In this document: piece by piece, positions 18,242-26,333 of the stretch | Layout of the letters: every line of letters starts with the position of its first letter | How positions within the stretch are numbered: the first letter of the stretch is position 1 | From: Verrucomicrobiia bacterium | GTDB taxonomy: Bacteria; Verrucomicrobiota; Verrucomicrobiia; Limisphaerales; UBA9464 | DNA length: 41,656 bases | Direction: 5' to 3' | NCBI GenBank assembly: GCA_019634635.1 | Contig: JAHCBB010000039.1 | Span: 1 to 41,656, forward strand | Position numbers and translations under genes: made by a program | Notes under the pieces: model-generated | What the model was told of the DNA's origin: nothing | Seen by the model: only the letters and a program-made list of their open reading frames with translations | Database searches by the model: none

Positions 18242-19126
18242 TTACGGTTCGATGGCCGCAACGAAGCCTCGTCCGCGCAGCCAATGGATCAGGTCGTGAG
18301 TCCACGGATGCGGCTGCGAAAAGTCCGGCGGCGCGGCCCCCAAGCCGAGCCCGTGGCGTCCGCTCTCGTAAACATGCAGCTCGAACGGCACGCGATGCCG
18401 CCGGAGGGCGGCGGCAAACTCCATGGAATTCTCGACGGGAACCACCGGATCGTCCGCCGTGTGCCAGAGGAATGCCGGCGGTGTCTCCGGAGTCACCTGC
18501 CGTTCGTTGGAAAGCAGTTCCACCAGCGCCGCGGAAGCGTCGGGTCCCAGCAAGTTCTGACGCGATCCCTGATGGCCGATGGGGCCCATGGAGATCACGG
18601 GGTAACAGAGGATTCCAAGGTCGGGGCGCGAACTGAAGCGATCCACCGGATCCGCGGCCCCGGGTTGGCCGGCATCGAAGTGGGTCATCAGGGTCGAGGC
18701 CAGGTGGCCTCCGGCGCTGCTGCCCATGATGCCCACACGGCCGGGGTCCACGGCGTAGTCCGCAGCGCGGGCCCGCACCCATCGCACGGCCCGGGCGGCA
18801 TCCTGCAACATCGCAGGGTGCCGGTATCCGTGCGTGCCCAACCGGTATTTGAGCACGAAGGCGCTCACCCCGAGCCGGTTGAGGAAAAGCGCATAGTCCC
18901 GACCCTCATGACCGGCGAGGCCGCCGTAGCCACCTCCAGGACAGACAACGATGGCCGGCGTGGGCGTTGCCTCCCGGGTTGCGGGGTACGGGGTCAGTGT
19001 GGGCGCATCGTGGGCCGCCGTGCCCAGGGCTCCCGGAGCCCCGGCCGGCCACAGCATCACAGGACTCGCCGGCGCCGCCGCTGCGGTCACTTTCAGCAAC
19101 AGGCCGGCACCCAGCAGCCAGGGCAT
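18242..19126 (-). CDS. Exported alpha/beta-hydrolase, carbohydrate esterase-like
   Basis: 294 residues from ATG 19126, chosen because a signal peptide (residues 1-20, WLLGAGLLLKVTAAAA) follows immediately. The oxyanion-hole region is VVCPGGGYGGLAGHEG (60-75). The nucleophile is S137 in GSSAGG, and the triad is probably completed by D226 (HTADDPVVP) and H258 (SGRHGLG). The architecture and the LWPAGAPGA opening are those of the acetyl-xylan/feruloyl esterase-like (BD-FAE, DLH-like) hydrolases common in polysaccharide degraders. The substrate is likely an acetylated plant or algal glycan, but this is inference. It is transcribed divergently from the RRM gene. Confidence 0.87.
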   Translation of the reverse strand: MPWLLGAGLLLKVTAAAAPASPVMLWPAGAPGALGTAAHDAPTLTPYPATREATPTPAIVVCPGGGYGGLAGHEGRDYALFLNRLGVSAFVLKYRLGTHGYRHPAMLQDAARAVRWVRARAADYAVDPGRVGIMGSSAGGHLASTLMTHFDAGQPGAADPVDRFSSRPDLGILCYPVISMGPIGHQGSRQNLLGPDASAALVELLSNERQVTPETPPAFLWHTADDPVVPVENSMEFAAALRRHRVPFELHVYESGRHGLGLGAAPPDFSQPHPWTHDLIHWLRGRGFVAAIEP

Positions 19127-19279
19127 GGTGGACACCGGGGCAGCCTGACGGCGGCGGTCGGCACCGGGCAAGCGCCGTTCTCCAAATCCGGCGTTGACTT
19201 GACGGACGGTTTCCCAACAACTGCTCCTGCTGCCTCAAGGTCCCGCAGGCCCCGGGCCGCGCGATGATCCTCCGGTCGT

Positions 19280-19319
19280 CCGCGCTCCGGGTGGCGGGTT
19301 CCAGCCCGCCGGAGCGCGG
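19280..19319. promoter_or_regulatory. Strong hairpin in the leader of the RRM gene
   Basis: CCGCGCTCCGG at 19280-19290 and CCGGAGCGCGG at 19309-19319 form a perfect 11-bp stem, and the loop holds a second small GCGGG/CCCGC stem. It ends 24 bases before the start of the RNA-binding protein gene, and GGAGG at 19324-19328 follows. Bacterial RRM proteins often regulate their own mRNA, so a leader structure here is suggestive. It could also be a terminator or a chance GC palindrome. Confidence 0.5.
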
Positions 19320-19343
19320 GCGCGGAGGCTTCCCGTTCTTGTT

Positions 19344-19667
19344 ATGGAAACCAATTGTCGGCTCTTCGTGGGCAACCTCCCCTACCAGGTGGCGGAACGC
19401 GATCTTGAGGATCACTTTCGTGCGGCCGGGGTGGTCACCAGTGTCAATGTCATGCTCGACCGCGAGACGGGCCGTTCCCGCGGATTCGCCTTCGTCGAAT
19501 TCAGCACGCCAGACGAGGCTCAAAAGGCGGTCGAGCTGTTCCACGGAAAGGAGCTCAACGGTCGCGCATTGACCGTGAACATCGCCCGACCCCGCGAGGA
19601 GCGTCACGGCGGCGGAGGCGGTCGGGGCGGCGATCGTGACCGCGGATGGAGCCGCGATCGCGGTTGA
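19344..19667 (+). CDS. Single-RRM RNA-binding protein
   Basis: 107 residues. RNP2 is LFVGNL (7-12) and RNP1 is RGFAFVEF (46-53), the two aromatic strands that bind single-stranded RNA. The tail after about residue 80 is Arg/Gly-rich (HGGGGGRGGDRDRGWSRDRG), like the RGG tails of cyanobacterial and Verrucomicrobial RRM proteins. It probably acts as a cytoplasmic RNA chaperone or post-transcriptional regulator, perhaps in cold response, but no cold-box is visible. It is monocistronic, with a strong hairpin in front. Confidence 0.93.
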   Translation: METNCRLFVGNLPYQVAERDLEDHFRAAGVVTSVNVMLDRETGRSRGFAFVEFSTPDEAQKAVELFHGKELNGRALTVNIARPREERHGGGGGRGGDRDRGWSRDRG

Positions 19668-19788
19668 TCGTGACGGCAGTGGCGCCGCCGCCGTTTACCC
19701 GGGTGATCCGCTCCAAGTCGGGGCGCGGGCATTAACGGTTTGACTCGTCCTTCACCGCTTCCTAGCGTCCCCCTGCAACGTCACGGTT

Positions 19789-20193
19789 ATGTCTGATCCC
19801 ACCACTCCCGGCGCTCCGACCCCGGCTTCTGAACCTCCGAAGGCGGCCGATGCCGCCCAGAAAAAGCAGACGGTCCGGATCAGCCTGCCCCCGAAGCCCG
19901 CGGCCGGCCCTTCCATCAAAATCCCTGCTCCGAGCGCACCGGCCGCACCGGCCGCCGCGGTCCAGGCGGCGGCAGCACCCGCTGCGGCCGCACCCGCGGC
20001 GCGCCCGGCGGGCCCTGCACCCGCACCCGCCCCTGCGGCCCCGCGCCCGGCCCCTGCGTCCGCCCCGATGACCCCGGCGCGCCCGGCGGTGGCCTCCGTC
20101 AGCCCCATTGATGTCGGGCTGGCCTTCGCCACCGTCGTCATCGGCCTGGCCGTGGTGGTGCGTCTCCTCTTCCTGGTGCCCGTCGCCTCCTGA
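19789..20193 (+). CDS. Pro/Ala-rich protein with C-terminal membrane helix
   Basis: 134 residues. The first 45 are polar, with KKQTVRISLPPKPAAGPSIKIP. Residues about 45-100 are almost only Ala and Pro. The end is one transmembrane helix (about 105-130, VGLAFATVVIGLAVVVRLLFLV), so the protein is a tail-anchored or C-in membrane protein. No family function is recognised. It stops one base before the thioredoxin start, so the two are co-translated; a role in presenting or accompanying thioredoxin at the membrane is possible but unproven. Confidence 0.75.
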   Translation: MSDPTTPGAPTPASEPPKAADAAQKKQTVRISLPPKPAAGPSIKIPAPSAPAAPAAAVQAAAAPAAAAPAARPAGPAPAPAPAAPRPAPASAPMTPARPAVASVSPIDVGLAFATVVIGLAVVVRLLFLVPVAS

Positions 20194-20194
20194 A

Positions 20195-20530
20195 ATGGCC
20201 TCACCCCACATCATCACGGTCACCAGCACCGGATTTGAGGAACAAGTCGGCCGTTCATCCGTTCCGGTGCTGTTGGACTTCTGGGCCGAATGGTGCGGCC
20301 CCTGCCGCATGATCGCACCCCTGCTGGATGAGTTGGCCACCGAATACGCCGGCAGGGCGACCATCGGCAAGGTCAACGTGGACCAGGAACCCGGTTTGGC
20401 CGCTGAGTACGGCATCTCCGGAATTCCCGCGCTCCTCGTCTTCAAGGGAGGTGCCGTCGTCAATCAAATGGTCGGCCTGCGCCCAAAGTCGGAGCTGAAG
20501 AAGGCCCTCGACGCAGCCATTGCCGGGTGA
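20195..20530 (+). CDS. trxA: Thioredoxin
   Basis: 111 residues, typical for TrxA. The active site is WCGPC (33-37) in DFWAEWCGPCRMIAPLL, and the cis-proline loop is GISGIPALLVFKGG. Lys/Asp positions in the core (KVNVDQEP) match classical thioredoxins. There is no signal peptide, so it reduces cytoplasmic disulfides. ATG 20195 begins one base after the previous gene; longer upstream frames lie inside that gene. Other trx genes may exist outside the window. Confidence 0.95.
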   Translation: MASPHIITVTSTGFEEQVGRSSVPVLLDFWAEWCGPCRMIAPLLDELATEYAGRATIGKVNVDQEPGLAAEYGISGIPALLVFKGGAVVNQMVGLRPKSELKKALDAAIAG

Positions 20531-20599
20531 TCCCCGGCGGTCACCCCCGCTGCCGACCCTGTGACGTTCTGGCTCGCCGGGTCTCCGCGCAGTTCAGGA

Positions 20600-21562
20600 T
20601 CAGGATTGGGGAGGCGCCGGCGCCCCCAAGTCGGTTTCATGCCCTCCATTGAGGAGGAACAGGACCGCCATTCGGACGGCGAGCCCGTTCGTCACCTGCT
20701 TGAGAATCAATGAGTTCGGCCCGTCGGCCAGCTCACTGGAAATCTCCACTCCGCGGTTGATCGGCCCCGGATGCATGATCAGCACATCCGGCTTCATCCA
20801 CGACATCCGGGACGCTGTCAGACCAAACAACGTCGCGTATTCCGGGATGCTGGGAAACGCGCTCATGCGCTGCCGTTCATGCTGGATGCGCAGGAGGTTG
20901 ACGACATCCGCACCTTCCAGGGCTTCCTCCAGGCGCCACGTGACCCGTACCGCGGGATGCAGGGCCTCCAGTTGTCGCGGCACCAGCGTGGACGGCCCGC
21001 ACAGGGTCACCCGCGCTCCCAGGGTGACAAGAGCCCACAGCGTGGACCGCGCCACCCGGCTGTTGAGGATGTCGCCGAGAATCGTCACCTGCAGACCCTC
21101 GATCCGACCAAGCTCCTCCCGGATGGTGAAGGCATCCAGCAGTCCCTGGGTGGGATGCTCGTGCGCGCCGTCCCCGGCGTTGATCACATGCGCATTACCG
21201 AACTGGGTGAGGTAAAGTGCCGCACCGCTGGCCGCATGCCTCAAAACGATGAAGTCGGCGTTCAGCGCCTCCAGGTTTCGGACCGTGTCCTTGAGGGTCT
21301 CGCCCTTTTTGAGCGAACTGGACTCCGTGGTGAAATTGATCACGTCGGCGCTCAACCGCAGTGCGGCCAACTCAAAGCTGATACGGGTCCGGGTGCTGGG
21401 CTCGGCAAACAGGTTGACCACGGTCCGCCCGCGCAGGGCGGGAACCTTCTTGATCGCCCTCTCCCCGATGGCGCGGAACGCACGGGCCGTGTCGAGCACG
21501 GTGGTCAGTTCCGCGGCCGACAGGGACTGAAGATCAATCAGGTGCCGCCGCGTCCAGCTCAT
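20600..21562 (-). CDS. pyrB: Aspartate carbamoyltransferase catalytic subunit
   Basis: 320 residues. It joins carbamoyl phosphate and aspartate, the first committed step of pyrimidine synthesis. The carbamoyl-phosphate loop is EPSTRTRISFELA (54-66), and HEHPTQGLLDAFTI and MHPGPINRGVEI complete the active site. There is no pyrI nearby, so a catalytic trimer without the E. coli-type regulatory subunit is likely. ATG 21562 overlaps the pyrR stop by ATGA. pyrC or carA do not follow: the operon ends 70 bases from the convergent thioredoxin gene. Confidence 0.96.
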   Translation of the reverse strand: MSWTRRHLIDLQSLSAAELTTVLDTARAFRAIGERAIKKVPALRGRTVVNLFAEPSTRTRISFELAALRLSADVINFTTESSSLKKGETLKDTVRNLEALNADFIVLRHAASGAALYLTQFGNAHVINAGDGAHEHPTQGLLDAFTIREELGRIEGLQVTILGDILNSRVARSTLWALVTLGARVTLCGPSTLVPRQLEALHPAVRVTWRLEEALEGADVVNLLRIQHERQRMSAFPSIPEYATLFGLTASRMSWMKPDVLIMHPGPINRGVEISSELADGPNSLILKQVTNGLAVRMAVLFLLNGGHETDLGAPAPPQS

Positions 21563-22092
21563 CGGGGCGCCTCCGTGATGTGGACGCTGTCGTCGCCGCC
21601 CGCCTCGACCCATCGGACGTCCACCCGCTGTTCCCGCGAAGTCGGCAGGTTCCTGCCCACAAAATCCGCACGGATTGGCAACTCCCGATGGCCGCGGTCC
21701 ACCAACACCGCCAATTGGATTCGACGCGGTCGCCCAAGGTCTGCGAGGGCGTCGAGGGCGGCACGCACCGTACGGCCGCTGAACAGGACGTCATCCACGA
21801 GGACCACCGTCCGCCCCCCGACATCCACCGGGATTTCCGTGGGCATCACCGCAGGTGCCGCCCGGCGGTCCAGGTCATCACGATACATCGCCACATCCAA
21901 GCAGCCCACAGGCACGGGATGCCCGACAATCCGGCCCACGGCCGGTGCGAGGCGCGTCGCGAGGGCCACCCCTCCCTTCTGGATGCCGACGACCACCAGA
22001 TCGTCCGAACTCGGATTGCCCTCGGCGATCTCATGGGCCATCCGGGCGATCACCCGACCCAGCACCGTGGAGTTGACCACCGGAATGCTCAT
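21559..22092 (-). CDS. pyrR: PyrR: pyrimidine attenuation regulator / uracil phosphoribosyltransferase
   Basis: 177 residues from ATG 22092, matching the about 180 of PyrR. The PRPP-binding motif is VVLVDDVLFSGRTVRAALDAL, and the N-terminal VVGIQKGGVALATRL is also typical. In Gram-positive bacteria PyrR binds pyr mRNA leaders when UMP is high; here it heads the pyrR-pyrB operon and may control it in the same way. I could not find a convincing anti-terminator or PyrR loop in the roughly 230 bases upstream. A TTG start at 22143 would add 17 residues with no family support. Confidence 0.94.
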   Translation of the reverse strand: MSIPVVNSTVLGRVIARMAHEIAEGNPSSDDLVVVGIQKGGVALATRLAPAVGRIVGHPVPVGCLDVAMYRDDLDRRAAPAVMPTEIPVDVGGRTVVLVDDVLFSGRTVRAALDALADLGRPRRIQLAVLVDRGHRELPIRADFVGRNLPTSREQRVDVRWVEAGGDDSVHITEAPR

Positions 22093-22322
22093 GCGCCCAT
22101 CACGTCCTGCGGCTCCGAAAGAATCCGCCGTCCGTTCCCGCAAGCCGGGAGAGAGGATTCACGAACCACGGCCATCCGAAGGGTCTCAGCGAAGGAGCCA
22201 TCCACCTGCCGGGGACCTTGGAGGGGTGAAGGGGCTTCCATCAAGGGGCAAAACACCACGGAACCCGGCCCTCTGATGCCGCAGTCCGGGTCCGGATTGC
22301 CGGCAGCCGGGTTCGGACGGGG

Positions 22323-22583
22323 CTATCCCGCCCCCACCCCGGACGCGCCCGCCAAGGGTCCATCGTCCGTGGACGACTGCTGACGGGCACGCCGCCAACC
22401 GGCGCGGTAATGGGTGATCCAGTCCACCAAGGCCCTCTCGAAACCAATGTCGTAACCGGCCTTCTCCGACTCGATCCATTTGTGCCGGAGGATCTCCTCC
22501 TTCTCCGCCTGAAACTCGCGGTACAGCGTCGTGTTCATCAACAGCGCCCGAGCCCCTCGAATCGTGTCCACCTGTTGAGTCAT
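22323..22583 (-). CDS. Small conserved protein of unknown function
   Basis: 86 residues from ATG 22583. The core YREFQAEKEEILRHKWIES followed by EKAGYDIGFERALVDWIT and HYRAGWRRAR is strongly helical and charged. Its 'W..SE..G.DIG...A..D' pattern resembles the C-terminal segment of DUF4032 proteins, though a stand-alone copy is unusual. It looks cytoplasmic and has no export signal. It is divergent from lpxC-fabZ, and the spacer of about 165 bases must hold both promoters; I cannot pick -35/-10 boxes with confidence. Confidence 0.7.
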   Translation of the reverse strand: MTQQVDTIRGARALLMNTTLYREFQAEKEEILRHKWIESEKAGYDIGFERALVDWITHYRAGWRRARQQSSTDDGPLAGASGVGAG

Positions 22584-22720
22584 ACTCACGCGAAAATCGT
22601 CACAGCAAGGTAACGACGGACCCCGATGTGTAAACCAGTTTGTGGCGGGATGCGTTCCCTCGTTCGCTCGATGGGACGGCGGCGTCCGGACCCAAACGAG
22701 TTGAGCCCCCGCCTTGCGTC

Positions 22721-22737
22721 GCCAAGTCCAACTTGGC
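22721..22737. promoter_or_regulatory. Short perfect hairpin before the lpxC start
   Basis: GCCAAGT, loop CCA, ACTTGGC forms a perfect 7-bp inverted repeat ending 12 bases before the proposed GTG start of lpxC-fabZ. It could be an operator or a structure that affects ribosome access. It is short enough to be chance. Confidence 0.4.
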
Positions 22738-22749
22738 TACAAACCCGCC

Positions 22750-24144
22750 GTGCCGCAGCAGCAAACCATCCGCAAGGCCGCCTCGTTCTCCGGGATCGGC
22801 CTTCACTCGGGAAACCGGGTGACGCTGACGTTCCTGCCGGCTTCGCCCAACACAGGACTGCGGTTCCGAAGGGTGGACCTGGAAGACCGTCCCGAGCTCG
22901 ATGCCCGCACGGAACTGGTCGTTGACACTCAACGGTCCACGACCCTTGGACGTGGTGCGGTGCGCATCCACACCGTTGAGCATGTTCTGGCCGCGCTTGC
23001 GGGGGCGGGGGTCACCAACGCGGTGATTGACCTGGATGCCAACGAGCCGCCGATCGGTGACGGCAGTTCGCGGGAGTTTGCACGGATGCTTCGTGACGTC
23101 GGGCTGGAGGTGCAACCGGACCCCATTGAACCCCTCCGCCTCACGGCCCCGGTCGAGGTGCAGGTCGGAGCCGCGCAGATGGCCGCCTTTCCACATCCGG
23201 GGCTGAAGCTCACCTGCACCAGCGTGGACAAGGGCGGGCGGTTCACCCAGTTCTACTCGCTGGAGGTGACCCCGGAGAGCTGGGAACGCGAATTGAGCCA
23301 TGCCCGCACGTTCGGATTTCTCGACGAGATCGAGCACCTGTACCGGAACGGGCTGATCCGCGGCGCCAGCCTCGAGAACGCCATCATCGTCCGCGATGAT
23401 GCGGTGCTGACCAACGAGCCGCTGCGCTATCCGGAGGAGTTCGTGCGCCACAAGATGCTGGATCTGGTGGGGGATCTGGCGCTGATCGGACGTCCGCTGC
23501 ACGCCCACATCCTGGCGGTCCGACCCAGCCACCAGGCGAACACCGAGCTGGCCCGGGCCATTCTCGCCCAGGCCCGCAAGCCGCTCGAGGCCGCCCAATC
23601 CTTTGCCCCGCCGCCTCCCGAGGCCCGGCCCCGCGCCTCACGGACCGAATCCCGGGGCCCCGCTTCTGCCGCCGTGACCACTCCCGACTCCACCGAAACC
23701 GTCGTGCGCGACGGCGCCGTCCTCGACATTGACCAGGTCATGAAAATGCTGCCGCACCGGCCACCGTTCCTGATGGTGGACCGGGTGACGCGCATTGCCG
23801 GCAACCAGATCACCGGCCTCAAGCAGGTGACGATGGGCGAGCCGTATTTTTCGGGACACTTCCCCGGACACCCCATCATGCCCGGGGTCCTCCAACTGGA
23901 GGCCATCGCGCAGGTCGCGGGCATCCTCCTCATGCGGCAGGCGGACAACCTCGGGAAGCTGGCCTACTTCATGTCGGCCGAGGACGTCAAATGGCGCAAG
24001 CCGGTCCGTCCCGGGGACTCCCTGGTGATCAATGTGGAGCTGACCAAGACACGGGGTCGGATCTGCAAGGCCAAGGGGGTCTGCACGGTCAACGGCGAGA
24101 CGGTCAGCGAGGCGGAGGTCACGTTCATGCTGGTGGACCGCTGA
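22750..24144 (+). CDS. lpxC/fabZ: Fused LpxC deacetylase / FabZ dehydratase
   Basis: 464 residues combining two lipid enzymes. The LpxC half (about 1-280) removes acetate from UDP-acyl-GlcNAc, the committed lipid A step. Its zinc and catalytic residues are E77-H78 (HTVEHVLAAL), H234 and D238 (RHKMLDLVGD), and H261. The FabZ half (about 325-464) dehydrates 3-hydroxyacyl-ACP, with H370 and E384 in GHFPGHPIMPGVLQLEAIAQ. The fusion puts both users of 3-hydroxyacyl-ACP on one chain and is typical of Bacteroidota and Verrucomicrobiota. There is no ATG: GTG 22750 gives MPQQQTIRKAASFSGIGLHS, which aligns in length with E. coli LpxC; TTG 22714 is the alternative. Confidence 0.95.
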   Translation: MPQQQTIRKAASFSGIGLHSGNRVTLTFLPASPNTGLRFRRVDLEDRPELDARTELVVDTQRSTTLGRGAVRIHTVEHVLAALAGAGVTNAVIDLDANEPPIGDGSSREFARMLRDVGLEVQPDPIEPLRLTAPVEVQVGAAQMAAFPHPGLKLTCTSVDKGGRFTQFYSLEVTPESWERELSHARTFGFLDEIEHLYRNGLIRGASLENAIIVRDDAVLTNEPLRYPEEFVRHKMLDLVGDLALIGRPLHAHILAVRPSHQANTELARAILAQARKPLEAAQSFAPPPPEARPRASRTESRGPASAAVTTPDSTETVVRDGAVLDIDQVMKMLPHRPPFLMVDRVTRIAGNQITGLKQVTMGEPYFSGHFPGHPIMPGVLQLEAIAQVAGILLMRQADNLGKLAYFMSAEDVKWRKPVRPGDSLVINVELTKTRGRICKAKGVCTVNGETVSEAEVTFMLVDR

Positions 24145-24146
24145 GC

Positions 24147-24923
24147 ATGGCCACGACTCACCACTCCACCGCCATCCTCCATCCCGGGGCGGAGATCGGG
24201 GACGGATGCGAGATCGGCCCGTACTGCATCGTGGGCGCGCACGTCCGGCTGGGTCCGGACTGCCGGCTGCACGCCCACGTGGTGATTGACGGGCATACCG
24301 TCCTGGGCGCCCGCAACGAGGTCTATCCTTTCGCGTGCCTGGGGGCTCGCAGCCAGGATCTGAAGTGGCGCGGGGGGCTGACCCGGGTCGAGATCGGCGA
24401 CGACAACACCTTTCGGGAATACGTCACCGTGCATGCGGCCACCGCGGATGGCGGGGTGACGACCCTCGGGTCCCACAATCATCTGCTCGCCTACACGCAC
24501 GTGGCGCACGACTGCCGGCTCGGCAATCACATCGTGATGTCGAACCTCGCGCAGATGGCCGGGCACGTCACCGTGGAGGACCATGCGATTCTCGCCGGCA
24601 TGTCGGCCATCCACCAGTTCTGCCGCATCGGTCGTCTGGCCATGGTCGCCGCCTGCACACCCGTGCGGCAGGATGTCGTCCCGTTCATGCTTGTTTCCGG
24701 TGATCCGGCAGTCACCGTTAAGGCCAACACCGTCGGGCTCGAACGGGCCGGCGTCCCGCCGGAGGTCATCCGCACCCTCGGTCAGGCCCACCGGATCGTC
24801 TTTCGCGACGGGCTGGCCCTTCCGAATGCCCTGACACGGCTGGAGTCCGAGCTGCCCGACTCCCCGGAACTCCGCCACCTGATCCGGTTCCTGCGCTCCA
24901 GCGAACGCGGCATCACCCGGTGA
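24147..24923 (+). CDS. lpxA: UDP-N-acetylglucosamine acyltransferase
   Basis: 258 residues (E. coli 262). It adds the first 3-hydroxyacyl chain to UDP-GlcNAc for lipid A. The N-terminal two thirds is a left-handed beta-helix of hexapeptide repeats (ILHPGAEIGDGCEIGPYCIV, VRLGPDC ...). The catalytic His is in HVAHDCRLGNHIVMSN. The C-terminal helical domain has GLERAGVPPEVIRTLGQAHR. It starts two bases after lpxC-fabZ, so substrate supply and use are co-regulated. No lpxD or lpxB follows here. Confidence 0.95.
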   Translation: MATTHHSTAILHPGAEIGDGCEIGPYCIVGAHVRLGPDCRLHAHVVIDGHTVLGARNEVYPFACLGARSQDLKWRGGLTRVEIGDDNTFREYVTVHAATADGGVTTLGSHNHLLAYTHVAHDCRLGNHIVMSNLAQMAGHVTVEDHAILAGMSAIHQFCRIGRLAMVAACTPVRQDVVPFMLVSGDPAVTVKANTVGLERAGVPPEVIRTLGQAHRIVFRDGLALPNALTRLESELPDSPELRHLIRFLRSSERGITR

Positions 24924-25039
24924 CCGGGGAATGCGCGGGACCCCTCCGCCTCGCCTGGGCCGCCATTGAACAACGGGAGGACTTCCGGCGTCCCAAGGCG
25001 CGGACTCCCTGTAAACCGGCGGCCTTCGCTGCCACCCAA

Positions 25040-25081
25040 GGGCGTCCCGCCTCTGGGAGAATTGAAACCGGCGGGACGCCC
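25040..25081. terminator. Perfect 12-bp hairpin between convergent genes
   Basis: GGGCGTCCCGCC (25040-25051) pairs exactly with GGCGGGACGCCC (25070-25081) around an 18-base loop. It lies in the 265-base gap between lpxA (plus) and a minus-strand gene end, where a bidirectional terminator is expected. There is no U-tract, so a Rho-type or REP-like role is also possible. The remainder of the gap shows nothing. Confidence 0.6.
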
Positions 25082-25188
25082 GCTGCCCCACCCCCTTCGC
25101 CTTGGTGCGGGCACCGTCCCAAGCCCTTCCGTCCGGGCAACATGAGACGCCCACAACGCCCAAAACGCCGACCACGCCACCGGGCCGT

Positions 25189-25524
25189 TTACGCCGGGAG
25201 CAGCACCACATCCTCCTTTTCCGCCGCGAATTCGGCATCCTCCACGTCGCTCTGCAGCGGTGCAAACCGTTCGGAATTGAAGCCCAACTCCCCGTTCAGG
25301 CCCGATTTCAATGCCGGGTCGCGAGGGTTGATGATTTCCTCGAGCAGGACGCCGATCTCCCCGTCCTTCCGCCCGCTCTCCGCACGCGTGTAATTGCCGC
25401 GTCCGATGTAGGTTGCACGCACGGTGTACACCGCATCCTTCACCGGAAGCGCCTTGAAAAAGAGCGCCGCCAGCGGGGGAAACTCGTCATTGACGCAGAC
25501 CACCTTTTGTCCCTTCGCGAACAT
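25189..25524 (-). CDS. Small conserved protein of unknown function
   Basis: 111 residues from ATG 25524 (MFAKGQKVVCVNDEFPPLAA). The pattern 'G..VVCV.D..........L.....YTV..........G....G..L.EI.......GF...RF.PL' is one I recall from short all-beta proteins of phages and proteobacteria with an SH3-like look; here the end reads GELGFNSERFAPLQSDVEDA. Function is unknown. It is acidic at the C-terminus and has no export signal. It is last in the minus-strand operon, 23 bases after the NRDE gene. Confidence 0.75.
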   Translation of the reverse strand: MFAKGQKVVCVNDEFPPLAALFFKALPVKDAVYTVRATYIGRGNYTRAESGRKDGEIGVLLEEIINPRDPALKSGLNGELGFNSERFAPLQSDVEDAEFAAEKEDVVLLPA

Positions 25525-25547
25525 GTCCGGAGGATGCGAAACCGGGG

Positions 25548-26291
25548 TCAGCGCCTCCAGCCTGAGTTCGCAGCCTGGGTGAGATCGGTGGAAATCAGCA
25601 TGCCGCAACCGCAGGGGCTCCCGGACCGGTATCGCATGACTTGCCGGCCGTGGAAGGACTCGATTTCGGTATAGCTCACCGTTGCTGCGTCGGCCCGGTG
25701 CATGCAGGTGGAGTACGGCCCGCGCATCGGCTCATGCGAAGCGTGCAGGCGGTGCAACCAAGCTTCACTGCCGGCATCCGCGGCCTCCCGGCACCTCTGA
25801 AAGACGCCGCTCCGAGCGCGACGCGCCCCGGCTTCGTCGAAGCCCGAGGAAATCCACTGCCGGGGCGCCCACGGGTGGGACCTCGCCGTCAACGCCACCC
25901 GGTTCCAACGCCACTCATGAACGGTCCCGGTCCCCGGAAAAATGCCGATGAGGCGGAACGGATTCATCTGGGCCAGCGGCAGCGCTCCCACCAGGACGGT
26001 GACCTGGTCTGGCTGATCGGCGGTCCGGGCAGCCAACACCACGCCGCCCCGGGAGGCCACTGGCGCCGGCGCGCGGGCAGTTTCGGCATACCCATTCACC
26101 AGGGCCAGAGTGATGCCGGCATCGTTCAGGTTGATCCACGTGCCGCCGCCGGGTTCCCGGGGGTGAAGGACGCGGCGTCCGTAGACCTCGTGGACCGAGG
26201 GAGGAAGGGCGGCAACGCGCGACCGCAGTTCGTCGCGGTTCATGGCGAGACGGTAGTTGCGGCCCTTGGGCCAGAAGGTGACGGAACACAT
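25548..26291 (-). CDS. NRDE/TANGO2-family protein
   Basis: 247 residues. It begins MCSVTFWPKG and carries the defining AMNRDE motif at 16-20, with GGGTWINLNDAGITLALVN next, as in TANGO2/NRDE proteins. The eukaryotic homologue is linked to heme or lipid handling; the bacterial role is not settled. The conserved second-position Cys suggests an Ntn-hydrolase-like fold, which is inference. The C-terminal region has a CMHRADAATVSYTEI segment. It is cytoplasmic and follows the ATP-grasp gene by 42 bases. Confidence 0.88.
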   Translation of the reverse strand: MCSVTFWPKGRNYRLAMNRDELRSRVAALPPSVHEVYGRRVLHPREPGGGTWINLNDAGITLALVNGYAETARAPAPVASRGGVVLAARTADQPDQVTVLVGALPLAQMNPFRLIGIFPGTGTVHEWRWNRVALTARSHPWAPRQWISSGFDEAGARRARSGVFQRCREAADAGSEAWLHRLHASHEPMRGPYSTCMHRADAATVSYTEIESFHGRQVMRYRSGSPCGCGMLISTDLTQAANSGWRR

Positions 26292-26333
26292 GGAGAACAG
26301 TGGTCGCGCCGCGGTTCGGTGATGCCGCGGACG

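Noticed and set aside
22093..22143. Longer PyrR start at TTG 22143
   Set aside because: The 17 added residues are unlike PyrR and the ATG at 22092 gives the normal length.
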